DNA from: an uncultured Collinsella sp.
GTDB lineage: Bacteria; Actinomycetota; Coriobacteriia; Coriobacteriales; Coriobacteriaceae
Direction of reading: 5' to 3'
Assembly: GCA_900541645.1 (NCBI GenBank)
Contig: UQKQ01000008.1
Location: 1-64,000, forward strand
DNA length: 64,000 nt
Part shown: positions 54,501 through 63,473 of the stretch, one piece after another
Numbering within the stretch: position 1 is the first letter of the stretch
Layout of the letters: each line of letters opens with the position of its first letter
Position numbers and translations under genes: made by a program
The notes under the pieces: model-generated
What the model was told of the DNA's origin: nothing
What the model saw: the letters and a program-made list of their open reading frames with translations, nothing else
The model's database searches: none

Positions 54501-55805
54501 ATGCAGACGATCTACCAGAAGATGGAAACCACCGAACTCGATGCCGCCATCGAGGCGCTCAAAGCCGAGGTCGCCGAGGTCAAGGCCAAGGGCCTGGCGC
54601 TCGACATGGCCCGCGGCAAGCCGTCGCCCTCCCAGGTGGACATCTCTCGACCTATGCTCGATATCCTCAATGCCGATGCCGATCTGCACGACGGCAACGT
54701 CGACTGCTCCAACTACGGCTGCTTTGAGGGCATTCCCTCGGCACGCAAGCTAGCGGGGGAGTTCCTGGGGTGCCCTGCCGAGCAGACGCTCGTGCTGGGC
54801 TCGTCGAGTTTGCTGATTGAGCATGACATCGCCGGTATGTTCTGGCGTTGCGGCTCGTGCGGCAGCGAGCCCTGGGACGCCTACGAGGCCGCGCACGACG
54901 GCAAGAAGGTCAAGTTCCTGTGCCCCGTTCCCGGCTACGATCGCCACTTTGGCATCACCGCCGACTTGGGCATCGAGAACGTCCCCGTCGCGATGACCGA
55001 CAACGGCCCCGACATGGACGAGGTTGAGCGCCTGGTTGCCGCCGACGATTCCATCAAGGGCATCTGGTGCGTGCCCAAGTATTCCAACCCCACGGGCATC
55101 ACCTTTAGCGAGGACACTGTGCGCCGCCTGGTCGAGATGCCCACGGCCGCGCCCGATTTCCGCATCTTTTGGGACAACGCTTACTGCGTGCACGACCTGT
55201 ACGACGAGACCGACGAGCTCGCAAATATCTTTGACCTCGCTCGCGCGGCGGGCACCGAGGATCGCGTGGTGGCCTTTGCCTCGACGTCCAAGATCACCTT
55301 CCCGGGCGCCGGCATCGGCTTTATTGGTGCGAGCCCCGCGGTTATCGCCGAGTTCTCCAAGCGCCTGAAGGCCGGCCTCATCAGCGCCGACAAGCTCAAC
55401 CAGCTGCGTCACGTGCGTTTCCTTCCCACCATCGAGGCGGTCAAGGAGCACATGAAAAAGCATGCCGAGTTCCTGCGCCCGCGCTTTGAGGCCGTTGAGC
55501 GTAAACTCACCGAGGGCTTGGGCAACACGGGTTGCGCCACTTGGACTCATCCCCATGGCGGCTACTTTGTGAGTTTCGATGGCCCCGAGGGCTCGGCCCA
55601 GAAGGTCGCCGCGCTTTGTGCCGACCTGGGCGTCAAGCTCACGCCGGCTGGTGCCACCTGGCCTTATGGCAAGGATCCGCGCGACACCAACATCCGCATC
55701 GCGCCGAGCTATCCCACGGTCGAGGACCTGGAGGCCGCGCTCGATGTGCTGGTGCTGGCTGTCAAGCTCGTCGCTGCCGAGCTTGCGCGTGCCGAGCGCG
55801 CCTAA
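54501..55805 (+). CDS. Aspartate-type aminotransferase (class I, subgroup If-like)
   Basis: A 434-residue PLP enzyme. Conserved parts are ALDMARGKPSPSQVDIS near the start, NYGCFEGIPSARKLAGEFLG, VPKYSNPTGITFS, IFWDNAYCVHDL and the PLP lysine in FASTSKITFPGAGIGF. The overall pattern, with the long N-terminal helices, resembles the Corynebacterium AspT and mycobacterial AspB group rather than AspC, by recollection. It would link aspartate and 2-oxoglutarate. A TATACT at 54454-54459 is a candidate -10 box. Confidence 0.85.
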   Translation: MQTIYQKMETTELDAAIEALKAEVAEVKAKGLALDMARGKPSPSQVDISRPMLDILNADADLHDGNVDCSNYGCFEGIPSARKLAGEFLGCPAEQTLVLGSSSLLIEHDIAGMFWRCGSCGSEPWDAYEAAHDGKKVKFLCPVPGYDRHFGITADLGIENVPVAMTDNGPDMDEVERLVAADDSIKGIWCVPKYSNPTGITFSEDTVRRLVEMPTAAPDFRIFWDNAYCVHDLYDETDELANIFDLARAAGTEDRVVAFASTSKITFPGAGIGFIGASPAVIAEFSKRLKAGLISADKLNQLRHVRFLPTIEAVKEHMKKHAEFLRPRFEAVERKLTEGLGNTGCATWTHPHGGYFVSFDGPEGSAQKVAALCADLGVKLTPAGATWPYGKDPRDTNIRIAPSYPTVEDLEAALDVLVLAVKLVAAELARAERA

Positions 55806-55871
55806 CGCGTAGGGCCCCGCAAGTCCGCGCCTAGTACTATCCGCACTTTCGATACGTAAAGGAGCGTATAC

Positions 55872-56186
55872 ATGGATTTGGGTATTTCCACCAACCCCAC
55901 GCCAGAGCTCTACACCATTAAGGTGACCGGTGAGATCGATATCTCTAACGCCGATAGCCTGCGCAATGCCATCGACCTGGCGCTCGAGCAGCCCACTGAG
56001 GCCGTTGAGCTCGATTTTGCCCAGGTGAGCTACATCGATTCGACGGGCATTGGCGTGCTTGTGGGCGCCGCACACCACGCAGCTGATCATGGTAAGCGTT
56101 TTAGCTGCGTCAACGTGCAGCCCCCGGTGATGCGCGTGGTTCAGCTGTTGGGCGTCGACCAGGAGATTTCGATCACCGCTGCATAA
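55872..56186 (+). CDS. STAS-domain anti-sigma factor antagonist
   Basis: A 104-residue single STAS domain. TIKVTGEIDISNADSLRNAI and VELDFAQVSYIDSTGIGVLVGA carry the conserved Ser (about 57) phosphorylated by a partner anti-sigma kinase in SpoIIAA/RsbV proteins. The C-terminus closes with a beta strand and helix, as normal. No partner anti-sigma factor or sigma factor is adjacent, so it acts with proteins encoded elsewhere, possibly in stress signalling. Confidence 0.9.
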   Translation: MDLGISTNPTPELYTIKVTGEIDISNADSLRNAIDLALEQPTEAVELDFAQVSYIDSTGIGVLVGAAHHAADHGKRFSCVNVQPPVMRVVQLLGVDQEISITAA

Positions 56187-56339
56187 TCTTTGCCCCCAAA
56201 AGGGCGTGCCGTTTGGCATATGTTTGTGATGCGCTCGGACGTTTTGGCGTCCGGGCGCTATACTTGACCGAATGAATAGACGAGTTCCGGCCGAATGGCG
56301 CGGTGCGGGCTCGACTCACATCGAGCCTTGGAGGTATGT

Positions 56340-56912
56340 GTGTTTGGTATTGGAGAGGGTGAGCTCGCGATCATCGTGGTCTTCGGCTTTTTGCTGTTTG
56401 GCCCGGATAAGCTCCCGCAGATGGGCCGCACGATCGGCCGTGCCATCCGTCAGTTCCGCGAGACGCAGGAAAAGATGACGGCCGTTGTTCAGTCCGAGAT
56501 TATCGATCCGGTGAGCGAGGCCGCGTCGGCCCCGGTCAAGCCCAAGAAGGCCGCTGCGACCGACGACGATTCCGATGCGGACGAGGATGCCGCCGAGACG
56601 GCAGCGCCCGCCAAGAAGGAGACCTTTGCCGAGCGTCGCGCCCGTCTTGCTGCCGAGAAGGCCGCAAGCGAGGGTGCTGCTGAGGGCGAAGGCGCTGTTG
56701 ATGAGGCCGAGGGTACAGAGCCTGCTGCTGCCGTCGAGCCCGAGCCTGCTGCAGAGCCCGAGCCCGAGCCGGCAGAGCCCACGACGGCTGACCTCTACGC
56801 CCGTCGTCCCCGCAAACGCAAGGCCGTCGTCGACCAGCTCGCTCGCGAGCTCGAGGTCGAGGACGATGCCGAGGCTGCTGCCGCCGACGCCCCGAAGGGA
56901 GGCGATGAGTAA
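56340..56912 (+). CDS. tatB: Twin-arginine translocase subunit TatA/TatB
   Basis: A 190-residue protein with a short N-terminal membrane helix (FGIGEGELAIIVVFGFLLFGP), an amphipathic helix (LPQMGRTIGRAIRQFRETQEKM) and a long Ala/Glu/Pro-rich disordered tail, as in TatB proteins of actinobacteria. The GTG start follows GGAGG by 5 nt and yields the expected N-terminus; an upstream in-frame ATG would add residues incompatible with the family. It overlaps tatC by 1 nt. No separate tatA is in the window, so a dual TatA/TatB role is possible. Confidence 0.9.
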   Translation: MFGIGEGELAIIVVFGFLLFGPDKLPQMGRTIGRAIRQFRETQEKMTAVVQSEIIDPVSEAASAPVKPKKAAATDDDSDADEDAAETAAPAKKETFAERRARLAAEKAASEGAAEGEGAVDEAEGTEPAAAVEPEPAAEPEPEPAEPTTADLYARRPRKRKAVVDQLARELEVEDDAEAAAADAPKGGDE

Positions 56913-57703
56913 TGCCGATCGGACCTGCGCGCATGCCGCTCTTCGATCACCTGGGAGAGCTTCGTCGCCGCCTGACTATCGTGGTCGTATCGGTGTTTGC
57001 CGCCGCTATCGTGCTGTATTTCGCCACGCCTGTGGTGCTCGATATCCTGGAAGACCCCATCCGCTCCTTTGTGCCGGACGGTAAGTTCTACATCACCACC
57101 ACGCTCGGCGGCTTTGGCCTGCGCTTCTCGCTGGCCATCAAGATGGCCGTGGTCATGTGCACGCCCATGATCATCTGGCAGATCCTGGCATTTTTCCTGC
57201 CGGCACTGCGCCCCAACGAGCGCAAGTGGGTTGTGCCCACGGTGCTCGCCTCGACGGTTCTGTTCTTCCTGGGTGCCATCTTCTGCTACTTCATCATCAT
57301 CCCGGCGGGCTTTGAGTGGCTCATCGGCGAGACCTCGGCCGTCGCTACGGCGCTGCCCGACCTGGAGAACTACGTCAACATGGAGCTGCTCTTTATGATC
57401 GGCTTTGGCGTGGCGTTTGAGCTGCCGCTCATCATCTTCTATCTGTCCGTCTTTCACATCGTGTCCTATGCGGCCTTCCGCAGCGCCTGGCGCTACGTGT
57501 ACGTGGGCCTGCTCGTGGGCTCGGCTGTGATCACGCCCGACGGCTCGCCCGTTACGCTGGGCCTTATGTACGGTGCCCTGCTTTCGCTCTACGAGATCTC
57601 GCTCGCCATTGCCCGCGTGGTCATTACCGCGCGCGAGGGCAAGGAGGGCCTGTTCGTGAGCCGTCTGGACCTGTTCTCGGACGACGAGGACGACGAGGAG
57701 TAA
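56912..57703 (+). CDS. tatC: Twin-arginine translocase subunit TatC
   Basis: The 263-residue six-helix receptor for twin-arginine signal peptides. MPLFDHLGELRRRLTIVVVSV is the conserved N-terminal block with the Glu/Arg pair, MVVMCTPMIIWQILAFFLPALRPNERKWV the first-loop signature, and VGSAVITPDGSPVT the fifth/sixth helix motif. The C-terminus is acidic. It is translationally coupled to tatB and followed 6 nt later by hypA, perhaps reflecting that hydrogenases can be Tat substrates. Confidence 0.97.
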   Translation: MPIGPARMPLFDHLGELRRRLTIVVVSVFAAAIVLYFATPVVLDILEDPIRSFVPDGKFYITTTLGGFGLRFSLAIKMAVVMCTPMIIWQILAFFLPALRPNERKWVVPTVLASTVLFFLGAIFCYFIIIPAGFEWLIGETSAVATALPDLENYVNMELLFMIGFGVAFELPLIIFYLSVFHIVSYAAFRSAWRYVYVGLLVGSAVITPDGSPVTLGLMYGALLSLYEISLAIARVVITAREGKEGLFVSRLDLFSDDEDDEE

Positions 57704-57709
57704 AACGGT

Positions 57710-58066
57710 ATGCACGAGGTTGGCATTGTCAACGGCATACTCGATACAGTGATTCGCGCGGCGCGTGGGGCGGGGGCCTCGCGCGCCGTTTTGGTAACGC
57801 TGCGTATCGGGGATATGACCGAGGTCGTGCGCGAGGCGCTCGACTTTGCGTGGGGGACGTTTCGCGACGAGGACCCGCTCACGCGCGGCTGCGAGCTTGC
57901 CGTGGAGGAGGTCCATCCACAAAGCGAGTGCCTGGACTGCGGCGAGGTCTTTGAGCACGACCGTTTCCATTGTCGCTGCCCCCAGTGTGGCGGCGCCAAC
58001 GTGCGCCTGCTGCACGGCCGCGAGCTCGATATCGCAAGTATCGAAATCGAAACCCCCGACGATTAG
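57710..58066 (+). CDS. hypA: Hydrogenase/urease nickel incorporation protein HypA
   Basis: A 118-residue metallochaperone. MHEVGIVNGILD has the N-terminal His2 nickel ligand (here Met-His-Glu-Val), and CLDCGEVF...CRCPQCGG gives the Cys4 zinc site in the C-terminal half. HypA passes nickel to the enzyme precursor together with HypB, the next gene but one frame on. No hydrogenase structural genes or other hyp genes are in the window. It continues the tat transcript with a 6-nt gap. Confidence 0.95.
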   Translation: MHEVGIVNGILDTVIRAARGAGASRAVLVTLRIGDMTEVVREALDFAWGTFRDEDPLTRGCELAVEEVHPQSECLDCGEVFEHDRFHCRCPQCGGANVRLLHGRELDIASIEIETPDD

Positions 58067-58121
58067 CCCGCTAGCCATCTGGTGATGGGGTATAAAGGAG
58101 CCAAAGTAAGGAGCGCTAAGT

Positions 58122-58805
58122 ATGGCCGAGAAAACGATTGATATCGCGTCGCCGATCCTGTCGCGCAACGAGCGCCTGGCAGATCAGCTGCGTCAGCGAT
58201 TTAATGAGGCAGGCACCTACGTGATCAATGTGCTGTCGAGCCCCGGCTCGGGTAAGACCACCACGATTCTGGGCACCAACGAGCGCCTGCGCGACAAGGC
58301 CGGCCTACGCTGTGCCGTCATCGAGGGCGATATCGCCTCGGATGTCGACGCCATCACCATGAAGGAAGCCGGCATGCCCGCCATCCAGATCAACACGGGC
58401 GGCCTGTGCCACCTCGAGGGCAACATGATCATGGAGGCCGTCGACGCCTTCGACCAGGCCGTCGGTCTGGAGAACATCGACGTCATCTTTATCGAAAATG
58501 TGGGTAACCTGGTCTGCCCGGTCGACTTTGACCTGGGCGAGAACCTGTCCATCATGATCCTCTCGGTGCCCGAGGGCGACGACAAGCCCATCAAGTACCC
58601 GGGCATCTTCCAGCACGCCGGCGCGCAGCTGCTCAATAAGGTCGACGTGGCCCCGGCTTTCGATTTTGACATGGATAGGTATACTAAGACACTCGATGAC
58701 CTCAATCCGCAGGCGCCGCGGTTTGCCGTGAGCGCGCGCAAGGGCGAGGGCATGGATGCCTGGTGCGATTGGCTCATCGGGCAGATTGAGCAAGCAAGGG
58801 CGTAA
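58122..58805 (+). CDS. hypB: Hydrogenase nickel incorporation GTPase HypB
   Basis: A 227-residue SIMIBI-class GTPase that loads nickel. The P-loop NVLSSPGSGKTTTI, the EGDIASDVDA block, the zinc/nickel-linked GGLCHLEGNMI, and the NKVD guanine motif (LLNKVDVAP) are visible. The N-terminal Cys-rich or His-rich nickel-storage segment of some HypB proteins is absent. It pairs with hypA. The gene is preceded by a good AAGGAGCG ribosome site. Confidence 0.96.
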   Translation: MAEKTIDIASPILSRNERLADQLRQRFNEAGTYVINVLSSPGSGKTTTILGTNERLRDKAGLRCAVIEGDIASDVDAITMKEAGMPAIQINTGGLCHLEGNMIMEAVDAFDQAVGLENIDVIFIENVGNLVCPVDFDLGENLSIMILSVPEGDDKPIKYPGIFQHAGAQLLNKVDVAPAFDFDMDRYTKTLDDLNPQAPRFAVSARKGEGMDAWCDWLIGQIEQARA

Positions 58806-58859
58806 GTCGGCCGCCAAGAGGGCGGGCGCAGCCGCAGGCACACGAGATAGGAGCCTCTT

Positions 58860-61436
58860 TTGAAGCTCATCATCGCTGAGAAAAACGACGCCGCGCGTCA
58901 GATCGCCGAGCGTCTGTCCACGGGCAAGCCCAAAAAGGACAAGGTGTACAACACCGCCATCTACCGTTTTGAGTGGAAGGGCGAGGAGTGCGTGACGATC
59001 GGCCTTGCCGGTCACATCCTGGCACCCGATTTTTGCGACAGTGTGCTGTTCGATAAAAAGTTGGGCTGGTATTCGGTCACGGAGGACGGCGAAATGCTGC
59101 CGGCCGATATGCCCGATGGCCTGGCCCGCCCGCCGTACGACACCAAGCGCAAGCCGTTCCTTGCCGATGGCATTTCCATCAAGGGCTGGAAGCTCGAGAG
59201 CCTGCCCTATCTCACCTGGGCGCCCGTCATTAAGCTTCCGGCCGAGAAAGAGCTCATCCGCTCGCTTAAGAACCTCGCCAAAAAGTCCGACAGCGTCATC
59301 ATCGCCACGGACTTCGATCGCGAGGGCGAGCTGATCGGTTCGGACGCCCTCAACAAGGTGCGCGAGGTGGCGCCCGACTTGCCGGTCGCCCGCGCCCAGT
59401 ATTCTTCGTTTACCAAGGCCGAGATCACGCAGGCCTTCGATAACCTTGTCTCGCTCGACCAGAACCTGGCCGACGCCGGCGAGAGCCGTCAGCACATCGA
59501 CCTCATTTGGGGTGCGGTGCTCACGCGCTACCTGACGCTCGCCAAGTTTGGCGGCTTTGGCAACGTGCGTTCCGCCGGCCGCGTGCAGACGCCGACGCTT
59601 GCCCTGGTGGTCGAGCGCGAGCGCGAGCGCATGGCGTTTGTGCCCGAGGACTATTGGCAGATTCGCGGCATGGGCGCCGCGCAAGGCGCTGCCGAGGACG
59701 ATCGCTTTAAGATCGCGCACAAGACGGCGCGCTTTACCGACAAGGATGCTGCTGAGACGGCGTACGGTCACGTTGACGGCGCTACGACGGCAACCGTCGC
59801 CGCGGTGACCAAGCGCTCGCGTAAGCAGCAGCCGCCCACGCCGTTTGCGACGACCTCGCTGCAGGCTGCCGCCGCGGCCGAGGGCATCTCGCCTGCGCGT
59901 ACGATGCGCATCGCCGAGTCCCTCTACATGGCCGGTCTCATCAGCTACCCGCGTGTCGATAACACCGTGTATCCCGCGACGCTCGATCTGGGCGCCGTGG
60001 TGAGCGACCTGGCAAAGATCAACCCGGCGCTGGCGCCCGTGTGCAAAAAGGTGCTCGCCGGCCCCATGAAGCCCACGCGCGGCAAGGTCGAGACCACCGA
60101 CCACCCGCCTATCTACCCCACGGGCGAGGGCGATCCGTCCACGCTCGACGGCGGCCAGCGCAAACTCTATGACCTCGTCGCCCGTCGCTTCCTGGCAACG
60201 CTCATGGGGCCCGCGACCATCGAGAACACCAAGCTCGAGCTCGACGTCAACGGCGAGCCGTTCGTGGCTTCGGGCGACGTGCTCGTGACCCCGGGCTTCC
60301 GCGAGGCATATCCGTACGGCCTCAAGCGCGACGAGCAGATGCCGCCGCTTGAGCAGGGCGACACGGTCGACGTGTTCGACATTAAGCTCGAGGCCAAGCA
60401 GACCGAGCCGCCCGCGCGCTACAGCCAGGGCAAGCTCGTGCAGGAGATGGAAAAGCGCGGCCTGGGCACCAAGTCCACGCGCGCGAGCATCATCGAGCGC
60501 CTGTATGCCGTGCGCTATCTCAAAAATGATCCCGTTGAGCCGAGCCAGCTGGGCATCGCCATCATCGACGCGCTGTCGCAGTTTGCCCCGCGCATCACGA
60601 GCCCCGATATGACCAGCGAGCTCGACGGCGACATGACCCGCGTGGAGCGCGGCGAGGATACCGAAGAGCATGTCGTGACACACTCGCGCGCGCTGCTGGC
60701 CGGCGTGCTCGACGAGCTGCTCAAGCATACGCAGGAGCTGGGCGACGCCATCAGCGACGCCGTCACGGCCGATGCGCGCGTGGGCGCCTGCCCCAAGTGC
60801 GGCAAGGACCTGGTTATGAAGACGAGCGCCAAGACCCGCGGCAGCTTTATCGGCTGCATGGGTTGGCCCGACTGCGACGTGACCTATCCGGTGCCGAGTG
60901 GCGTCAAGGTGAGCCCGCTCGAGGGCGAGGCCGCCGTGTGCCCCGAGTGCGGCGCGCCGCGCATCAAGTGCCAGCCATTCCGCCAGAAGGCCTTCGAGAT
61001 CTGCGTGAACCCCACGTGCCCCACCAACTACGAGCCCGATCTTAAGGTGGGCGAGTGCAAGGTGTGTGCCGAGGCCGGACGTCACGGCGACCTGATCGCG
61101 CACAAGAGCGAGAAGAGCGGCAAGCGCTTTATCCGCTGCACCAACTACGATGACTGCGGCGTGAGCTATCCGCTGCCGGCGCGCGGCAAGCTCGAGGCGA
61201 CGGGCGAGACCTGCCCCGAGTGCGGCGCCCCCATCGTGGTGGTCAACACGGCGCGCGGTCCGTGGCGTATCTGCGTCAACATGGACTGCCCGACCAAGGA
61301 GAAGAAGCCCGCCCGCGGTCGCAAGACCACAACCAAGGCGAGCACGGCAAAGAAGACGACGGCTAAGAAAGCCACTGCCGCCAAGAAGACGACCGCGAAG
61401 AAGTCGACTGCCAAGAAAGCAGCCGCCGACAAGTAA
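58860..61436 (+). CDS. topA: Type IA DNA topoisomerase, archaeal topoisomerase I-like
   Basis: An 858-residue topoisomerase IA that relaxes negative supercoils. The Toprim domain has KLIIAEKNDAARQIA and FDREGELIG (residues 151-160); SAGRVQTPTLALVVE begins the core; the active site is GLISYPRVDNTVYP with Tyr363, the Tyr-Pro-Arg-x-Asp form seen in archaeal topoisomerase I rather than the bacterial YxRTDS. The C-terminal part carries three or four Cys4 zinc-ribbon modules and a Lys/Ala/Thr-rich tail. A TTG start is chosen because it follows a TAGGAG site and begins KLIIAEK. Such enzymes in bacteria are unusual. Confidence 0.93.
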   Translation: MKLIIAEKNDAARQIAERLSTGKPKKDKVYNTAIYRFEWKGEECVTIGLAGHILAPDFCDSVLFDKKLGWYSVTEDGEMLPADMPDGLARPPYDTKRKPFLADGISIKGWKLESLPYLTWAPVIKLPAEKELIRSLKNLAKKSDSVIIATDFDREGELIGSDALNKVREVAPDLPVARAQYSSFTKAEITQAFDNLVSLDQNLADAGESRQHIDLIWGAVLTRYLTLAKFGGFGNVRSAGRVQTPTLALVVERERERMAFVPEDYWQIRGMGAAQGAAEDDRFKIAHKTARFTDKDAAETAYGHVDGATTATVAAVTKRSRKQQPPTPFATTSLQAAAAAEGISPARTMRIAESLYMAGLISYPRVDNTVYPATLDLGAVVSDLAKINPALAPVCKKVLAGPMKPTRGKVETTDHPPIYPTGEGDPSTLDGGQRKLYDLVARRFLATLMGPATIENTKLELDVNGEPFVASGDVLVTPGFREAYPYGLKRDEQMPPLEQGDTVDVFDIKLEAKQTEPPARYSQGKLVQEMEKRGLGTKSTRASIIERLYAVRYLKNDPVEPSQLGIAIIDALSQFAPRITSPDMTSELDGDMTRVERGEDTEEHVVTHSRALLAGVLDELLKHTQELGDAISDAVTADARVGACPKCGKDLVMKTSAKTRGSFIGCMGWPDCDVTYPVPSGVKVSPLEGEAAVCPECGAPRIKCQPFRQKAFEICVNPTCPTNYEPDLKVGECKVCAEAGRHGDLIAHKSEKSGKRFIRCTNYDDCGVSYPLPARGKLEATGETCPECGAPIVVVNTARGPWRICVNMDCPTKEKKPARGRKTTTKASTAKKTTAKKATAAKKTTAKKSTAKKAAADK

Positions 61437-61458
61437 CGGCGCAGTCGAAACATTGCCC

Positions 61459-61500
61459 AAAAAAACGAGCGAGGACCCCGCGATCCTCGCTCGTTTTTTT
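61459..61500. terminator. Bidirectional terminator between topA and the zinc-ribbon gene
   Basis: A perfect 17-bp stem AAAAAAACGAGCGAGGA and complement, with A and T runs at the two ends. Confidence 0.9.
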
Positions 61501-61502
61501 GA

Positions 61503-61560
61503 CCGGCAGTTAGGGACGTTCCTTTTCTGCCGGCAGTTTAGGAACGTCCCTAACTGCCGG
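61503..61560. repeat. GGGACGTTCC palindrome, left copy
   Basis: CCGGCAGTTAGGGACGTTCC at 61503-61522 is the exact complement of 61541-61560 (20 bp). An almost identical unit lies at 62623-62680 on the far side of the zinc-ribbon gene. Confidence 0.92.
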
Positions 61561-61578
61561 CTCGGGAACGACAAAGCG

Positions 61579-62562
61579 CTAGTTCACCTCGACAGGCTTA
61601 GCGCCGGGATAGCGCTCCTCAAAGTCTAGGCGGTACTTATTGTCATTGGTGCCCGCCACGTTGTCGCGCGACAGCGGCGCCACGATCTCATTCTTGTGGT
61701 CCGCAGGCTTGGCGTATTTCAGGCTGATCTCCCAGGCATCACAGATTGCGTCAATGCGGTGATCCAGGTCGTCGTACAGGGCGATGATATCCTTCCAGGA
61801 GCTGTAGTTCTTGGAGCTCGTCGGGACGTCCAGGTCCTCGACGATGTCGTAATACTGCTCGATGGTGTCCTCCGTGCGCTCGGCGACGTCGGCGAGATTT
61901 TGACGGGTGGTTCGATCCTCTTCCAGATAGTTGCCGTTGAAGTTCTGCGCGCAGCCACGGACCTGGCTGTCGAGATCTTCGAGCAAGTCGTAGTATTCGC
62001 TCAGGCGACGGTAGAGGTTCTGCTCGGAGAGCGTTGCTTCGCCGCCATCCTCGTCGTCATCGTCATCATCGTCGTACAGGCTGTTGGGATTGCCGAGAGG
62101 CTTTAGGTCATCGTCGTCGACGTCATGGTGCAGCTTAGCTACCTCGGTAGTCGTCTGCGTGGCGGCGTTGTCGAAAGGCTTGATCACAAAGAAAACGACC
62201 AGGGCGATGATGATCGCCACCAGCACAACGATAACGGCGATAAGCGGCCCGGTGCCGCTCTTTTTGGGAGCGGGGGTCTGTGGCGAAGCGGGCGCGTATG
62301 CGGGAGCCGGCTGCTGTTGGGGCGAGCCGCTCGCGACGGGTATGCGCTGCGTGGTCTCGACGGCCGCGGGGCCTGCGGCGGGGTCGGGGCGATAGGCGAG
62401 GGGGTCGTCCGCCTTGGCTTGCGGCGTATCGAGGGAACCGGTCTGCTCAAAAGCGGGCTGGCTATCGCTCGCGGTTGTTTGCTCAACGGGTGCACCGCAC
62501 GAGGTGCAGAACTTGGCATCATCTGCAAGAAGCTTGCCACACGAGGCACAATACCGAGTCAT
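61579..62562 (-). CDS. Zinc-ribbon single-span membrane protein, unknown
   Basis: A 327-residue protein with an N-terminal zinc ribbon (RYCASCGKLLADDAKFCTSCGA, two CxxC pairs), a Pro/Ala/Gln-rich disordered linker (about 30-105), a transmembrane helix (about 112-134, PLIAVIVVLVAIIIALVVFFV) and an acidic helical extracytoplasmic region with a run of Asp (about 160-180). The C-terminal part has coiled-coil helices (LYRRLSEYYDLLEDLDSQV). I do not recognise the family beyond the zinc ribbon. It lies between two copies of a palindromic repeat. GAAAGGAG supports the start. Confidence 0.8.
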   Translation of the reverse strand: MTRYCASCGKLLADDAKFCTSCGAPVEQTTASDSQPAFEQTGSLDTPQAKADDPLAYRPDPAAGPAAVETTQRIPVASGSPQQQPAPAYAPASPQTPAPKKSGTGPLIAVIVVLVAIIIALVVFFVIKPFDNAATQTTTEVAKLHHDVDDDDLKPLGNPNSLYDDDDDDDEDGGEATLSEQNLYRRLSEYYDLLEDLDSQVRGCAQNFNGNYLEEDRTTRQNLADVAERTEDTIEQYYDIVEDLDVPTSSKNYSSWKDIIALYDDLDHRIDAICDAWEISLKYAKPADHKNEIVAPLSRDNVAGTNDNKYRLDFEERYPGAKPVEVN

Positions 62563-62622
62563 TGCCACTCCTTTCGCCACATTTCAATGCAATACGACGA
62601 TTATACCCAGCACCCCAAAAAG

Positions 62623-62680
62623 CCGGCAGTTGGGGACGTTCCTTTTCGGTCGGCAGTTTAGGAACGTCCCTAACTGCCGT
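62623..62680. repeat. GGGACGTTCC palindrome, right copy
   Basis: CCGGCAGTTGGGGACGTTCC pairs with GGAACGTCCCTAACTGCCG. It differs from the left copy by an A/G and a C/G change inside otherwise matching arms, and lies just upstream of the zinc-ribbon gene. Confidence 0.9.
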
Positions 62681-62788
62681 CTGAGTAGCCATTGGCTAGG
62701 TGGGATTTGGGACGCGCCGAGCACTGGGGTATCATGGCTTGGTTGCTATAACTTGCATTTTCGCGCCTTGTAGGAAGGGGCTGCGCCC

Positions 62789-63472
62789 ATGGCTTTTGAG
62801 CCCGCTCAACATAGCTTCATTACGCTCGAGGGCGTCGACGGCGCCGGCAAGTCCACGCAGGCGCGCCTGCTGGCCCGCGCGCTCGACCTCGCTGGCTATC
62901 AGGTCGTAACTCTGCGCGAGCCGGGCGGCACCGCCATCAGCGAAAAGATTCGCGCCCTGCTGCTCGACCCCGCCAACACGGCAATGGGCGATACCTGCGA
63001 GCTGCTGCTCTACGAGGCTGCGCGTGCCCAGCTGGTGCACGAGGTCATCGCTCCCGCGCTCGCAGCCGGCAAGGTGGTTCTGTGCGATCGCTTCTACGAT
63101 TCCACGACCTGCTATCAGGCATTTGCCGACGGCCTTGACCGCCAGATAGTGCGCGATGCCAACAACCTGGCCGTTGCGGGGACGCATCCGGCGCTCACGC
63201 TCGTCTATCACATCACGCCCGAGCAGGCGGCGCTGCGCATGGCAGCCCGTGGTGCGGCAGATCGCATGGAGGCAAAGGGCATGGCATTCCAAGAGCGTGT
63301 CTACCAGGGCTTTTGCGCAATTGCCGCCGAGGAGCCAAACCGCGTAAAGCTCATCGACGCCACCGCGACCATCGAGGAAGTCTTCGAGAAGACGGTCGAG
63401 CAGGTTCGCGCCTACGGCCTCGATATTTCCCAGGACGCCGTCACCGCCGCGCTTGCCCAGGAGGCCGAGTAA
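62789..63472 (+). CDS. tmk: Thymidylate kinase
   Basis: A 227-residue P-loop kinase that converts dTMP to dTDP. FITLEGVDGAGKSTQARLLA has the Walker A loop, LREPGGTAISEKIRALLLD the DRx/lid start, ELLLYEAARAQLVHEVIAPAL and VVLCDRFYDSTTCYQ the dTMP-binding block. The LID motif follows (RMEAKGMAFQERVYQGF). The length is slightly above average owing to the C-terminal Ala/Glu tail. It is followed 1 nt later by holB, the common tmk-holB order. Confidence 0.96.
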   Translation: MAFEPAQHSFITLEGVDGAGKSTQARLLARALDLAGYQVVTLREPGGTAISEKIRALLLDPANTAMGDTCELLLYEAARAQLVHEVIAPALAAGKVVLCDRFYDSTTCYQAFADGLDRQIVRDANNLAVAGTHPALTLVYHITPEQAALRMAARGAADRMEAKGMAFQERVYQGFCAIAAEEPNRVKLIDATATIEEVFEKTVEQVRAYGLDISQDAVTAALAQEAE

Positions 63473-63473
63473 C

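Noticed and set aside
58305..61574. A 1089-codon minus-strand frame opposite topA and hypB
   Set aside because: Composition is a mirror of the real genes on the other strand; no family pattern or start signal is visible, and topA motifs prove the plus strand is coding.
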